From: a virus
Strand: one strand, 5' to 3'
Length of the DNA: 55,236 nt
IMG/VR virus record: IMGVR_UViG_3300028802_000019
Coordinates: 1 to 55,236 of that record
Shown here: positions 21,841 to 30,677 of the stretch, in pieces
Layout: each line of letters starts with the position of its first letter
How positions within the stretch are numbered: position 1 is the stretch's first letter
Notes under the pieces: model-generated
Databases searched by the model: none
Told to the model about the DNA's origin: nothing
Seen by the model: the letters and a program-made list of their open reading frames with translations, nothing else
Made by a program: the position numbers and the translations under genes

Positions 21841-22526
21841 TGAACCCTCATCTTTGGTCTGGTCACGAGTGCAGCGGTCCCCATCAACGTCCAGGTGTTG
21901 CCCTGGGTGTCCACGAATGATGTCAGCCCTAGCGCCAGGCCGGTGACATTAGGTGATGCCACCTCTGTTCCAGCACCTTCGAAGCCGTTGTAGATCGAGG
22001 CGCGTCGGAAGTACATGGCTGGGCTACCGACCGTACCTCCGGTATGCCCGCCTATGACAATGGGTGCGTTGGAGTCGAACAGGGTGAAGCCGACGTTGTT
22101 GGTGGCCGTGCCGACCTGGGTCCACGATGGCGGATCAACGAGCGAGGTGTAGAGCCGTGCCACACCGTCGCTCTTGCGCCGGGTGAAGCGCACCCCGATG
22201 TTGGTGACGGCGGGGATCGATGACGTCGGAGCAGTGACCGGCGACGGCTGGTTGGTGCCGTCCGAGGACATGAACGTGTCCACCGTGGCCGTGCCCACTC
22301 GCAGCATCCAGCATCGGTTGGGGGTACCGGTCGAGAACTTGTTGATCATCGTCTGGTTGGAGGCACCGATGACATCGATCGCCCCGTACCAGTCGATGGT
22401 GAAGTCGTCGGGCGTCTCGACCCCAGGCTTGTCGGCGGTGGTCAGGTAGTTGCCGTTGCCCGACTGACGCATCTGCGTCTCGGATGCGGAGGCTGACGAG
22501 GCGATGATCCCGACCGGCCCTGGCAT
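21837..22526 (-). CDS. LamG/concanavalin-like tail protein
   Basis: The 229-residue product is a single beta-sandwich of the LamG/concanavalin type (TPDDFTIDWYGAIDV then INKF..GTPNRCWMLRVGTATVDTFM and VRFTRRKSDGVARLYTS), the fold used for sugar binding in fibre tips. It follows two fibre genes in the same operon with one-base and four-base overlaps. It probably forms a receptor-binding accessory protein. Confidence 0.75.
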   Translation of the reverse strand: MPGPVGIIASSASASETQMRQSGNGNYLTTADKPGVETPDDFTIDWYGAIDVIGASNQTMINKFSTGTPNRCWMLRVGTATVDTFMSSDGTNQPSPVTAPTSSIPAVTNIGVRFTRRKSDGVARLYTSLVDPPSWTQVGTATNNVGFTLFDSNAPIVIGGHTGGTVGSPAMYFRRASIYNGFEGAGTEVASPNVTGLALGLTSFVDTQGNTWTLMGTAALVTRPKMRVQ

Positions 22527-23422
22527 CAGGCGAGGTCACCCGTCAGGAACCAGGTGTCAGGGGCAGCGGTCTTGATGAGCGACCCCATCGAACCCTGCGC
22601 ACGGAACCCAGCGGACGGGGTGGCGGTGAGGGAGACCCCACCAGTCGCCTGGACTGAGACCTTGCCCGTCCCCGACTGGACGAAGTCAACGCGGTACCCA
22701 ACAGGACAGGCCGTGGTCGAGTTGAGCGGGATGGTCACGGTGACCGCCGTCGATGATGTGAAGACGATGTTCTTGTTCTCATCGGTGAGGCTGATCGTGC
22801 GCGTCGTGTTGGGGTCGATGATGATGACCTGACGCAGCGGCGAGTACAGCGTGTCAGCGGTGGCCTGACTGATACCTGCGGTATCGGGGGGGACCACCCA
22901 GGTGCCGTCGTCGCGCAGGTACTTGGTGCTCGTCGCTGTCGTCGGCGGTGGCACCAGCCCTTTGAGCGTCGCCGTGAACGTGTCGAGCGTGGCGGTCAGT
23001 TGGGTGGGGGTACGTGACGCCCACGCCGAGCCGACTGACTGGATCACGTTGTTGGTGGTCGCCGTCAGCGCTGCGATGGCAGTCAGGTCAGCGTCGAGGG
23101 GCTGGGCACCGAGCGCAGTGAGCAGGTTGGCGACGGTCACATCGGTCGGTGCCGCCACGCCAGCCGTGTTGTTCATCTTCACCGTGTTGGCGGGCATCGT
23201 CGCCAACTTGACGTTGGTGATGGAGCCATCGGCCACCGACGCAGCGCTGGGAGTGACCCACTGCGTGTTGTAGTTGGTGGCGTCGATCTTGGAGAGGATC
23301 TGGTTGGCGGTACCACCGACCGGCACGCCCGGTCCCGCTGGCCCCGTTGATCCCGTCATCACGACGTCAACGAACGTCGGGACGCCTCCAACGATGGCGG
23401 TGCAGCGCTTGATGCTAGGCAT
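22526..23422 (-). CDS. Tail fibre protein with collagen-like and beta-structured parts
   Basis: A 298-residue fibre: a short N-terminal connector, a GSTGPAGPGVPVGG collagen-like bit near residue 24, a repeat-like Asn/Thr/Ala-rich shaft (residues 40-170) and a C-terminal beta-rich tip (IIIDPNTTRTISLTDENKNIVF, then GTGKVSVQATGGVSLT). The connector shares the pattern VPVGGxxxQxLxKxxxTNYxTxWVT with the start of the 1689-residue fibre, which points to the same attachment site. Confidence 0.78.
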   Translation of the reverse strand: MPSIKRCTAIVGGVPTFVDVVMTGSTGPAGPGVPVGGTANQILSKIDATNYNTQWVTPSAASVADGSITNVKLATMPANTVKMNNTAGVAAPTDVTVANLLTALGAQPLDADLTAIAALTATTNNVIQSVGSAWASRTPTQLTATLDTFTATLKGLVPPPTTATSTKYLRDDGTWVVPPDTAGISQATADTLYSPLRQVIIIDPNTTRTISLTDENKNIVFTSSTAVTVTIPLNSTTACPVGYRVDFVQSGTGKVSVQATGGVSLTATPSAGFRAQGSMGSLIKTAAPDTWFLTGDLA

Positions 23423-23424
23423 GG

Positions 23425-26400
23425 TCAGCCAAGGTGGTGGATCTCCAGTCGCCCGGTGTTGGCGTCCTCGGAAAGGTTGGCGAGGGTCATGTAGTTGGTC
23501 GTCCCATCAGCGGTGGACTTGTAGACAGCGATGCCCTTGTACGGAGCACCACTGACAAGATCCGCCGCCCATGTGGCCGGGAGGGTGATCGACACAGCGG
23601 CACCGTTCCAAGGCAGGTTGGCGTCGATGTCCGTCCCGTTGTACAGCGACGGAGCACCGGCAGGCACCGAGGTGTAGGTGTGCTCCCACAAGGTGACATC
23701 ACGATCCACGCCGTCGCCACCGTCCATGCGCTTCAGCCAAATCTTCCCCGACGTGATCGTCCGTCGCCCGCCGTAGTACAGAGTCGTGTTCGGCTTGGTG
23801 CCGTAGAACCAGCAGCCGGTGGCGTTGTATCCCGAGTTGGAGTAGTAGCCCTGAACCGGTCGGCTCGTGCCCATGGCATTCCAGGTGCCGCTGGCCCGCC
23901 AGTGGTTGGTGGACGAGGCCGTGATGTAGGTGGGCGAGGAGATCAGCGTGTATGCCGTGGCGTTGGTGTACGTGGAGTTACCAGCAGCATCAGCGGCGTA
24001 GACCCGGCAGTACACCGTGGTTCCAGCGGCATAGGTGCCGATGGTCCGGGCGGGAATGGCACCAGCACCTCGGGCCGTCCAGTTCAGTTCAACGGTCCAG
24101 GTGGAGTTGTTGATCGAACTGTCGATCCGGTACTGGGTGGTGCCAGCGTTGAGCGTGGCGTTGAGGACCATGGTGCCGTAGGTACCAGCGGGCTGGAAGC
24201 TGTTGATCGTCGGCGCTGTGGGTGGCGTGGTGTCGGGGGGAGCAGCGGTCGTGGCAGTGGTCGAGCGATACGGCGAGTAGAGCAAGCCGGTGTCCCGTGT
24301 CCGCACCTGGAACGTGTACAGAGTCGAGGCGGCGAGTCCGGTGAAGGTGTACGACAGCGCGGTGGTGAACCCCTTCGACGTAGAGCCGAGGAAGACCTCG
24401 TAGTCCTTGCGATCCGAAGAGGTAGAGGCGGGCCAGGTCGCCACAGCCGAGTCGTAATCGACGGAACTCATGGTGATGGAGGCTGGCTGCACGGGGGCAG
24501 CGTTGCCGCTGGTGATCGTGTCGTTGACGGTGGTTCCAAAGAGGCCGGTGGAACCCTTGGACCTGATGCCGAAGGTGGTCGTCTCGTTCTCGGTGATCCC
24601 CGACGCTGTGTACGACAGCGAGGATGTAGTCGTCGCCAGCACGCTGTTGACGTAGACCTCGTAGGTGTAGGTGCCGCCAGCAGGAGCAGTCCACGACACT
24701 GCCGAGTTCGTCGGCCCCGACGACGTGGCGTTCACCCCGGTGACATCGGCGGGCTTCGTCACGATGCTCACTGTTGACGAGTACGCACCACTACCTGCTG
24801 AGTTGGTGGCCCTGATGCGGTAGTAGTAGATGGTGTTGGCGGTGCGACCCGTGTCGGTGAACGTGGTGAGCGTCTTGTCAGTGGTGAGCACCACGGCAGG
24901 TGATGTCGGAGGCCAGGTCGTCCCGTTCTCCGAACGCTCCAAGGAGATGACGGTCAACGATTCGGAAGCAGCCCACTGCTGCCAGGAGAGCACCACCGAG
25001 GCACTGGTGGTGCCGTTGCTCACGGTGAGCGTCTTCACCGTTGGAGCTTGCAGTCCGAGCGGAGCGGTCTCGATCCACAGGTCACCGACAGCGACACCGT
25101 TGGCCACCGTGGGCTGCTGGTCACCGATCCAGATGTCAGCCGAGTTGGCACCATCGGTGGGGTGTACCTCCAGGATCTCCGGGTGGGTGTGCCCCTTGAT
25201 GGCGTAGGCAACGTCGCCCTCGGTTTGGGTGAGGTACAGGGGGTGCGGGTTCTCTGCCGCTTCGTGGAGAGCGACAGCCCCGAACAGTTCGTACCTGCCG
25301 TCATGGTCGTGGACGACGTCGGCGTAGAGAGTGTCCGCTCTCTCTTCTGTGAGATAGGTGGCCGCTGCCTCGTCTGCGTCGAGGTACTGCGAGTGCGGGT
25401 CGTTGTAGACCTGCCCCGCCGTTCCCAGAGTGACCGGCACCGTGTAGCCAGGCGGTGCCGTGGTGCCGTAGAAGAAGCTGATCAGGTTGGGCGCTGTCTC
25501 GGAGTCGAGCACGTTCCACTTGCCGTTGAAGCCGAGATCGACGTTGGCGATGTTGATGTGGCTGTTCGGCAGGATGGAGTGCCGTGAGTCCACCGTCAGT
25601 GTGACAACACCGGACGGATCCCATGACCAGGCGCTCACCGCCCACGGGTCTTGGATCTGGTGGTTGATGACCTGCTGACGGATCTCGGCCTGGTGGTTGT
25701 GGACCAGAGGTGCGTAGCGCACGACGGTGCCGTCAGCCTCGTACTCCTCCTTGAAGTACTGCGGGTGTGGATCAGCCGCTGCGATGTGGGCCAGGATCTG
25801 GTTCTTGACGAACGTCTCGGCCGAGAACGGGATGTACTGGAAGGTCATGTCGGCCAGCGTCAGGTCGGTGCCTGCATCATGAGCCGGGTTCGCAGGATTG
25901 AAGAGCGGGTCGATGGCGATGATCCAGTCGCCATTGGCAACCTCTACTTGGTCGTCAACGTCCACGTCGTAACGACCAGAGGCGTCGGCGTCGATGAAGT
26001 CGAGGAAGCCCGACGAGGAGCACACCCAGTACATGCCGTGGCGATAGACGGTGGGGCCAAGCTCCCAGTCCGGGTCAGGCTTGGTTCCCGTAGTCCGGTA
26101 TGCCGCAGCGTCGTACAGCCCGACGTAGAGGAGGTCACCGAGGAGCGACTCCATCTCCGCTCGGTTGGCGAAGTAGGAGGCGTGGAAGGTGTCGAGCATG
26201 TCGGCGTTGATGCCACTGTTGTCGGCGGTATGTCCCTGGTTGCCCTCGTGCCAGATCCGGTACGTCTTGTACTTGAAGAGGCTCGTCGCCGGGACGCCGG
26301 TCTCGACCAGCGAGAGCACCTGGACCCCCCCAACACCGGGGTTGCCAGCGATGTCGCTGTGCGGTGAGCCGCCCTTGTACCAGTAGAAGGCGGTGGGAGA

Positions 26401-28494
26401 GCGGAAGTACACCGTGTCCTGCCCTGCACCTCCCGTGCCCTGGATGCCGAGGCCGTGGGTGGTGCTGGCAAGGAGCAGGTGCTGCCCGGAGCGAGTGCCG
26501 AAGGTGAGTTGAGCGGTAGCGCCCGTGATGTTCAGGCTGCCGGGAGTGATCGTGCCGCCCGTCAGTTGGAGGTACCCAGCAACGACCGCCGCTGGGGTGA
26601 CAGCGATGGTGGCCAACGGTGATCCGGCGACGGCCTCGGCGTTGGTCGAGAGACGGGTGGCACCAATGACGGTGGTCGAGGCAGCGTTGATCCCGATGCT
26701 GAACGAGGCAGCGAGCGTGCCACCACCCGTGAGCGGAGAGGAGGCCGTGACGGCGATGGTCTTGTCGGCCTTGTTGTTGGTCAGGCCAGAGATCAGTGTG
26801 TCGAGGTTGGTGACATCAGCCGTGACGATGTTGGCGAAGGCACCGGGGACGGTGCTCCCGGCTGACTTCAGGAACTGACCCGTGGTGCCAGGGAGGATCG
26901 TCTGGAAGGCTCCGGTCGCTGTGGTACCGGCTGCGATCACACCGTTGGCGGTGGTGCTCGTGCTCCGTCCGGTGCCACCGTCAGCCACCGACACGTCGGT
27001 GCCGCCCGTGGTGTAGAAGTCCGAGTCGGAGTTGGCGATGTTGAACTGGCTCGCCGTCCCGGTGAGCGTGTTGTTCGTCAGGTTGATCGTCTTGCCGGTC
27101 AGTGTCTCCGTCCCGGCCAGCGTGGCGAAGTCGTTGTCGCTCAGGGCGGTGTTGAACTGAGCCGTCGTGCCGACCAAGGTGTTCGACAACAAGTTGAGCG
27201 TCTTGTTGGTCAGTGTCTCGGCGCCCGCCTGAGTGGCGAAGTCGTTGTCACTGAGCGCCACGTTGAACTGGGTGGTGGTGCCGACCAACACGTTGCTCGC
27301 CAGGTTGAGCGCCTTGTTGGTCAGCGTTTCCGAACCGGCCAAGGTGGCGAAGTCGTTGTCAGTGAGAGCGTTGTTGAACTGACCGGTGGTGCCCGTCACG
27401 GTGTTGGTCAGCAGGCTGATCGCCTTGTTGGTGAACGTCTCCAGGCCTGCCAAGGTGGCGAAGTCGTTGTCGGAGAGCGCAGTGTTGAACTGCACCGTGG
27501 TGCCGGTCACCGTGTTGTTGCCGAGACCGATCGTCTTGTTCGTCAGGGTCTGAGTGCCGGTGAGGGTGGCGAGGGCCGTCGTGTCAGCGATGCCGTGGAT
27601 CGCCGTGGTGTCCGCTTCGTGGGCGGTAAGAGCCGCAGTCGTGGAGAGCAGAGCAGTGTCAGCGATGCCGTGGATGGCTGTCGTGTCGGCCTCGTGAGCA
27701 GCAAGGGCCGCAGTCGTGGCGAGGTCGGCGTCGGTCACCGCCGTGTTGAACTGAGCGATGGTGCCGCTGATGGTGTTGGAGCCGAGGGCGATCGTCTTGC
27801 CGGTCAGTGTCTGCGTGCCCGTCGTCGTGGCGAGGATGGACGTGTCGGCAATGCCGTGGACCGAGGTCGTCGCCCCGGTGTGAGCGGTGAGCGTGGCCGC
27901 ACTGGCTGCACCGAGGGCGGTCAGTGCTGCCGCTGCTGAGGTGGCGCCCGTGCCACCACCAGTGAGAGGTAGCGCCCCGCCCGTGTACTCGGTGAGGTCG
28001 AGGATGATCGTCGCCTCGGTGCCGACAGCGGTGATGTCGAAGCCAGCAGCGGTGAACAGCAGCGAGGTGAAGGCGGTGCCGAGGGAGACACCGCCCTCCT
28101 TGACGGTGATACCAGAGATGCCCCCGCCAGCACCAGGAGGCAGTGCCCAGGTGCCATCGGCGCGCAGGTAGTTGACGGCCCCACCACCGGATGGGGGGAC
28201 GACACCTGGCTGGGCTGCGCCGAACGTGTTGACCGCCAGCGTTCGGTCAGCACTGAGGTCACCGCCACCGGTCAGTGGTGCGGTGGTGGTGATGGTGCGA
28301 GCAGCCGGTACCTCCCCGGTCAGGGTGACCCACTTGGTGTCGTAGTTCGTGGTGCTGTTCTTGGCCAGCACCTGATCGATAGAGCCGCCGACAGGAACAC
28401 CGACGCCGTTGGCTCCCGGTGGACCCTGCCCTCCAGCGCCACCGGACTTCTCCCAGACTCCGGGAGCGGTGAGGACTTTGAGGACGCCGGTCAT
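23425..28494 (-). CDS. Large tail fibre / receptor-binding protein with FN3 domains
   Basis: The 1689-residue product opens with a collagen-like GAGGQGPPGANGVG connector. Next are Thr/Ala-rich repeats such as HEADTTAIHGIADT, then five 37-residue repeats (about residues 310-495) of the type ETLTNKxxxLxxNTxxGTTxQFN. After these come a mixed region, then three fibronectin type III-like domains (about 1146-1248, 1248-1333 and 1333-1423) and a C-terminal sandwich. It is the main elongated fibre, and recognition of host cell surface is its likely job. The ATG at 28494 overlaps the upstream gene by four bases. Confidence 0.87.
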   Translation of the reverse strand: MTGVLKVLTAPGVWEKSGGAGGQGPPGANGVGVPVGGSIDQVLAKNSTTNYDTKWVTLTGEVPAARTITTTAPLTGGGDLSADRTLAVNTFGAAQPGVVPPSGGGAVNYLRADGTWALPPGAGGGISGITVKEGGVSLGTAFTSLLFTAAGFDITAVGTEATIILDLTEYTGGALPLTGGGTGATSAAAALTALGAASAATLTAHTGATTSVHGIADTSILATTTGTQTLTGKTIALGSNTISGTIAQFNTAVTDADLATTAALAAHEADTTAIHGIADTALLSTTAALTAHEADTTAIHGIADTTALATLTGTQTLTNKTIGLGNNTVTGTTVQFNTALSDNDFATLAGLETFTNKAISLLTNTVTGTTGQFNNALTDNDFATLAGSETLTNKALNLASNVLVGTTTQFNVALSDNDFATQAGAETLTNKTLNLLSNTLVGTTAQFNTALSDNDFATLAGTETLTGKTINLTNNTLTGTASQFNIANSDSDFYTTGGTDVSVADGGTGRSTSTTANGVIAAGTTATGAFQTILPGTTGQFLKSAGSTVPGAFANIVTADVTNLDTLISGLTNNKADKTIAVTASSPLTGGGTLAASFSIGINAASTTVIGATRLSTNAEAVAGSPLATIAVTPAAVVAGYLQLTGGTITPGSLNITGATAQLTFGTRSGQHLLLASTTHGLGIQGTGGAGQDTVYFRSPTAFYWYKGGSPHSDIAGNPGVGGVQVLSLVETGVPATSLFKYKTYRIWHEGNQGHTADNSGINADMLDTFHASYFANRAEMESLLGDLLYVGLYDAAAYRTTGTKPDPDWELGPTVYRHGMYWVCSSSGFLDFIDADASGRYDVDVDDQVEVANGDWIIAIDPLFNPANPAHDAGTDLTLADMTFQYIPFSAETFVKNQILAHIAAADPHPQYFKEEYEADGTVVRYAPLVHNHQAEIRQQVINHQIQDPWAVSAWSWDPSGVVTLTVDSRHSILPNSHINIANVDLGFNGKWNVLDSETAPNLISFFYGTTAPPGYTVPVTLGTAGQVYNDPHSQYLDADEAAATYLTEERADTLYADVVHDHDGRYELFGAVALHEAAENPHPLYLTQTEGDVAYAIKGHTHPEILEVHPTDGANSADIWIGDQQPTVANGVAVGDLWIETAPLGLQAPTVKTLTVSNGTTSASVVLSWQQWAASESLTVISLERSENGTTWPPTSPAVVLTTDKTLTTFTDTGRTANTIYYYRIRATNSAGSGAYSSTVSIVTKPADVTGVNATSSGPTNSAVSWTAPAGGTYTYEVYVNSVLATTTSSLSYTASGITENETTTFGIRSKGSTGLFGTTVNDTITSGNAAPVQPASITMSSVDYDSAVATWPASTSSDRKDYEVFLGSTSKGFTTALSYTFTGLAASTLYTFQVRTRDTGLLYSPYRSTTATTAAPPDTTPPTAPTINSFQPAGTYGTMVLNATLNAGTTQYRIDSSINNSTWTVELNWTARGAGAIPARTIGTYAAGTTVYCRVYAADAAGNSTYTNATAYTLISSPTYITASSTNHWRASGTWNAMGTSRPVQGYYSNSGYNATGCWFYGTKPNTTLYYGGRRTITSGKIWLKRMDGGDGVDRDVTLWEHTYTSVPAGAPSLYNGTDIDANLPWNGAAVSITLPATWAADLVSGAPYKGIAVYKSTADGTTNYMTLANLSEDANTGRLEIHHLG
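27015..27562. repeat. Five tandem 111-bp coding repeats in the tail fibre
   Basis: The minus strand encodes five copies of a 37-residue unit whose most constant parts are TLTNK, a QFNxALxDNDFATLAG box and a TNTxxGTT turn. The fourth and second units are the most alike; the last (TETLTGKTINLTNN) is truncated. Divergence between units is at many positions, so the array looks old rather than freshly amplified. Confidence 0.8.
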
Positions 28495-29249
28495 CCTGGG
28501 AACCAGAGTCCGTCGATGCGGTTGTACGCACCGGCTGCGTAGGTCTCAGCGGTACCGGTCCCTGAGTTGCGGATCACTCGGAGGTCAAGGATCAGCGCAA
28601 CACCGGCCGACGTACCGATCGCCCCCGAGAGCACGGAGTGGTACTGACTGGTGTTGGCGGCGGTCATGCACGGGTAGTCCTGGGCCTGGATGGTGGTCGT
28701 CGGACGGTCCACGATGTCCACGGAGAATGTGTCGGTGGCGACCGTCCTGTTGATCCTCAGCATCGCTGAGAAGTAGACGCTGCCGTTGATGGCCTGGGCC
28801 GGGACGGTGAGGGAACAGGCGACCCTCGGCGTCGTCCCTGAGGTGAAGCCCGCAGTGCCGCTGTTGGCGTAGCGCTTGGGGATCCGATCATCGACGTAGG
28901 CCGGGGTGGCGTAGCGGAGATCGAGGTCGGCGTCCTCGTCGGTGTCCCACCACATCTCGATGCTGGCATCGGTCGGAGCCGAGGGGCCGACCCACAGGGT
29001 GTCGGTGACGGTGCCTCCTCCCCCGCCGCCGCCGCCGCCACCGGTCCCGACGCCGAGCCACACCGGGAACTCGGGGCGCCCACCGTGGAAGGCCACCCAG
29101 CCCATCTCCGAGGACGTCGGAGGGGAGCCGACGAAGGCGGTGATGATGACGTCCTGCTCCCCGAAGACCTGGGGGACGTTGGCCGTCAGCTTGGTGCCGT
29201 CGAGGCGCTGGGCCTTCGCTCGATAGACGCCAGGGTATGGGGCAGCCAT
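28491..29249 (-). CDS. Minor tail protein
   Basis: The 252-residue product opens with YPGVYRAKAQRLDGTKLTANVPQVFG, the sort of OB-like N-terminal part found in baseplate hub and spike proteins (gpV/gp5-type beta domain); it continues with an eight-to-ten-glycine linker (residues about 70-80) and a C-terminal jelly-roll (GSVYFSAMLRINRTVATDTFSV). It lies between the SpoVS-like gene and the large fibre. Minor tail or spike-adjacent protein is the best fit. Confidence 0.7.
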   Translation of the reverse strand: MAAPYPGVYRAKAQRLDGTKLTANVPQVFGEQDVIITAFVGSPPTSSEMGWVAFHGGRPEFPVWLGVGTGGGGGGGGGGTVTDTLWVGPSAPTDASIEMWWDTDEDADLDLRYATPAYVDDRIPKRYANSGTAGFTSGTTPRVACSLTVPAQAINGSVYFSAMLRINRTVATDTFSVDIVDRPTTTIQAQDYPCMTAANTSQYHSVLSGAIGTSAGVALILDLRVIRNSGTGTAETYAAGAYNRIDGLWFPG

Positions 29250-29251
29250 AC

Positions 29252-29638
29252 CTACCTCAGGAAGAGGCGGAAGGTCTGAGCGCTGATCTCCGTGCCGTTG
29301 TCCCCTGGGACGTTGTCGAACCCGATGGCCACGCCGAGATCGAGGCCGCGCACAGCGACGTGGCCCCGAGCGATGGCGATGCCCTTGCAGGCCTGAGCTA
29401 CGGCCCCGGCACCGATGGCCCGGATCGTAGGCAGGTATGACTCATCGAAGATGCTGCGCTGGATCGAGGAGGCCACAGCCTGGGGTGGGGACGCTGCGCC
29501 GACACGCATCACGTCGCGCATGTCCATGAGCGGCTGGGGGACGGGGAGCGGCGTCGGGGTGGGACGCACCACGGGCTGGGACTTCAGGTTGTAGACGTCA
29601 ACCTCGTCGTCATCAACGACTGCGACCATTGGTTCCAC
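29252..29638 (-). CDS. SpoVS-like (Alba superfamily) protein
   Basis: The 128-residue product has a Pro-rich leader (residues 1-42) followed by a complete SpoVS-type domain (about 43-128): MRVGAASPPQAVASSIQ, then TIRAIGAGAVAQACKGIAIARG, then VRGLDLGVAIGFDNV, ending with an ISAQTFRLFLR strand. The IRAIGAGAxxQAxKxIAIARG stretch is the diagnostic SpoVS motif. Bacterial SpoVS regulates sporulation timing, and Alba-like folds bind nucleic acids. GTG 29638 has GAGGAG 6 bases upstream and a small CAGGTT-TGC-AACCTG hairpin (29649-29663) just before it. It sits between the replication and tail modules, so control of gene expression or of the host programme is plausible. Confidence 0.85.
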   Translation of the reverse strand: MEPMVAVVDDDEVDVYNLKSQPVVRPTPTPLPVPQPLMDMRDVMRVGAASPPQAVASSIQRSIFDESYLPTIRAIGAGAVAQACKGIAIARGHVAVRGLDLGVAIGFDNVPGDNGTEISAQTFRLFLR

Positions 29639-29676
29639 TGGTGCTCCTCAGGTTTGCAACCTGGGAAACGAGAGTA

Positions 29677-30183
29677 TCAGTCGGCCATGTCCCGAACCGG
29701 TGCAAGGATCTTGCGCGGTGCCCGCATGGGGTTATCAGCGATCCACTTGGCCGCTATGAAGCAGGCCTCAGCGCGGCCATCATCCTTCACACGCTTGAAG
29801 CTGTCAGCGTAGGTAGGCCAGCGTTCAGTTGCCTTACGTCGGGACAGCGCCTTGTCGTTGTTCAGCCTGAAGTGCCGCTTCCATTCCGCCGCCGTGTAGA
29901 AGGTGGTCGGGATCTCCAGAGCAGCGAGGACGCCGAGGATCACGCCGTAACCGACGCCGTAGGTGAACACCCCGGCCACGCCCTGCTTGGGCATCGAGTG
30001 AGCGCTCTCGACCACCGCCATCTTGATCGGGCCGTAGCCCTGGACCAGGCGCGCCAGCAGGTGACCGTTGACCGCCTTGCCGAGCAGAGGCATGTCTTCA
30101 AGCTCTCGGATCGTCCCGTCGAGACCGAGGAAGGCGAGCGCCCCCTTCTGTCCGGGGTCGATGCCGAGCACCTTGGTGTTCAC
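29677..30183 (-). CDS. RuvC-like Holliday junction resolvase
   Basis: The 168-residue product starts with GTG 30183, overlapping the upstream stop as GTGA. KVLGIDPGQKGALAF gives the first catalytic Asp of the RuvC/RNase H fold, AVVESAHSM the catalytic Glu and VKDDGRAEACFIA the C-terminal Asp pair. It should cut four-way junctions in replicating or recombining phage DNA. It is downstream of the RecA-like and Cas4-like genes in the same operon, which fits a recombination-dependent packaging or repair role. Confidence 0.85.
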   Translation of the reverse strand: MNTKVLGIDPGQKGALAFLGLDGTIRELEDMPLLGKAVNGHLLARLVQGYGPIKMAVVESAHSMPKQGVAGVFTYGVGYGVILGVLAALEIPTTFYTAAEWKRHFRLNNDKALSRRKATERWPTYADSFKRVKDDGRAEACFIAAKWIADNPMRAPRKILAPVRDMAD

Positions 30184-30677
30184 GGTGACCACCGTGCGAC
30201 ACGTCGCTCCACGGCCTCCCGCCCGAGGCGACGGGTCAGTTCACGAGAGACGGCGGCGGCGCTGGCCACGCAGTTCTCGTAGACCACCTGGCGCATCTTG
30301 CGCAGAGCGTAGGCGTTCATCTGATCCTGCTTGGCCTTCTCGATCTCGGGGTCGAGGGCCATCTGGCTGCGGGCCACGGTCACCTTGTCCCTGGCCGACT
30401 GCCAGTTGAGGACCATGTGCTGGGCCTCCAGGAACTTGACGTTGCGGTCGGCGCGCTCCTCCTCCACCTCGGCGGCGGCGAACTCGGTGGCGGCGTAGTT
30501 CTGCCAGGCGACGAAGCGGAAGAAGATTTGCATGAGCCGCTCATCGCTGATGATGGTGACGTCGTCAGGTATCTCCGGTACGTCGTACCGCGGCATCCCG
30601 AAGGGCACGTTTGCGGACGGCAGGTTTCGCTCGTCGGACCTTGGGCGTCGGATCCGGCGCACTCTCTCGTTGCTCAT
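30180..30677 (-). CDS. Hypothetical helical protein
   Basis: A 165-residue protein with ATG 30677 and GGAG 6-7 bases upstream; its first 113 bases overlap the 3' end of the Cas4-like gene in another frame. Two long helical stretches (FFRFVAWQNYAATEFAAAEVEEERADRNV in part, then ARSQMALDPEIEKAKQDQMN) suggest a coiled-coil dimer. An ATG at 30596 would remove the overlap but lacks a good Shine-Dalgarno. It lies in the recombination operon; the role is not recognised. Confidence 0.65.
   Translation of the reverse strand: MSNERVRRIRRPRSDERNLPSANVPFGMPRYDVPEIPDDVTIISDERLMQIFFRFVAWQNYAATEFAAAEVEEERADRNVKFLEAQHMVLNWQSARDKVTVARSQMALDPEIEKAKQDQMNAYALRKMRQVVYENCVASAAAVSRELTRRLGREAVERRVARWSP

Noticed and set aside
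23434-24777. 447-residue plus-strand frame opposite the tail fibre gene
   Set aside because: It is rich in Arg, Val and Gly with no motif, and is antisense to the FN3-like domains of the fibre.
27015-27562. Regularly spaced 111-bp repeats resembling an array
   Set aside because: They are in-frame coding repeats in the tail fibre, without spacers of equal length between identical repeats, so not CRISPR.
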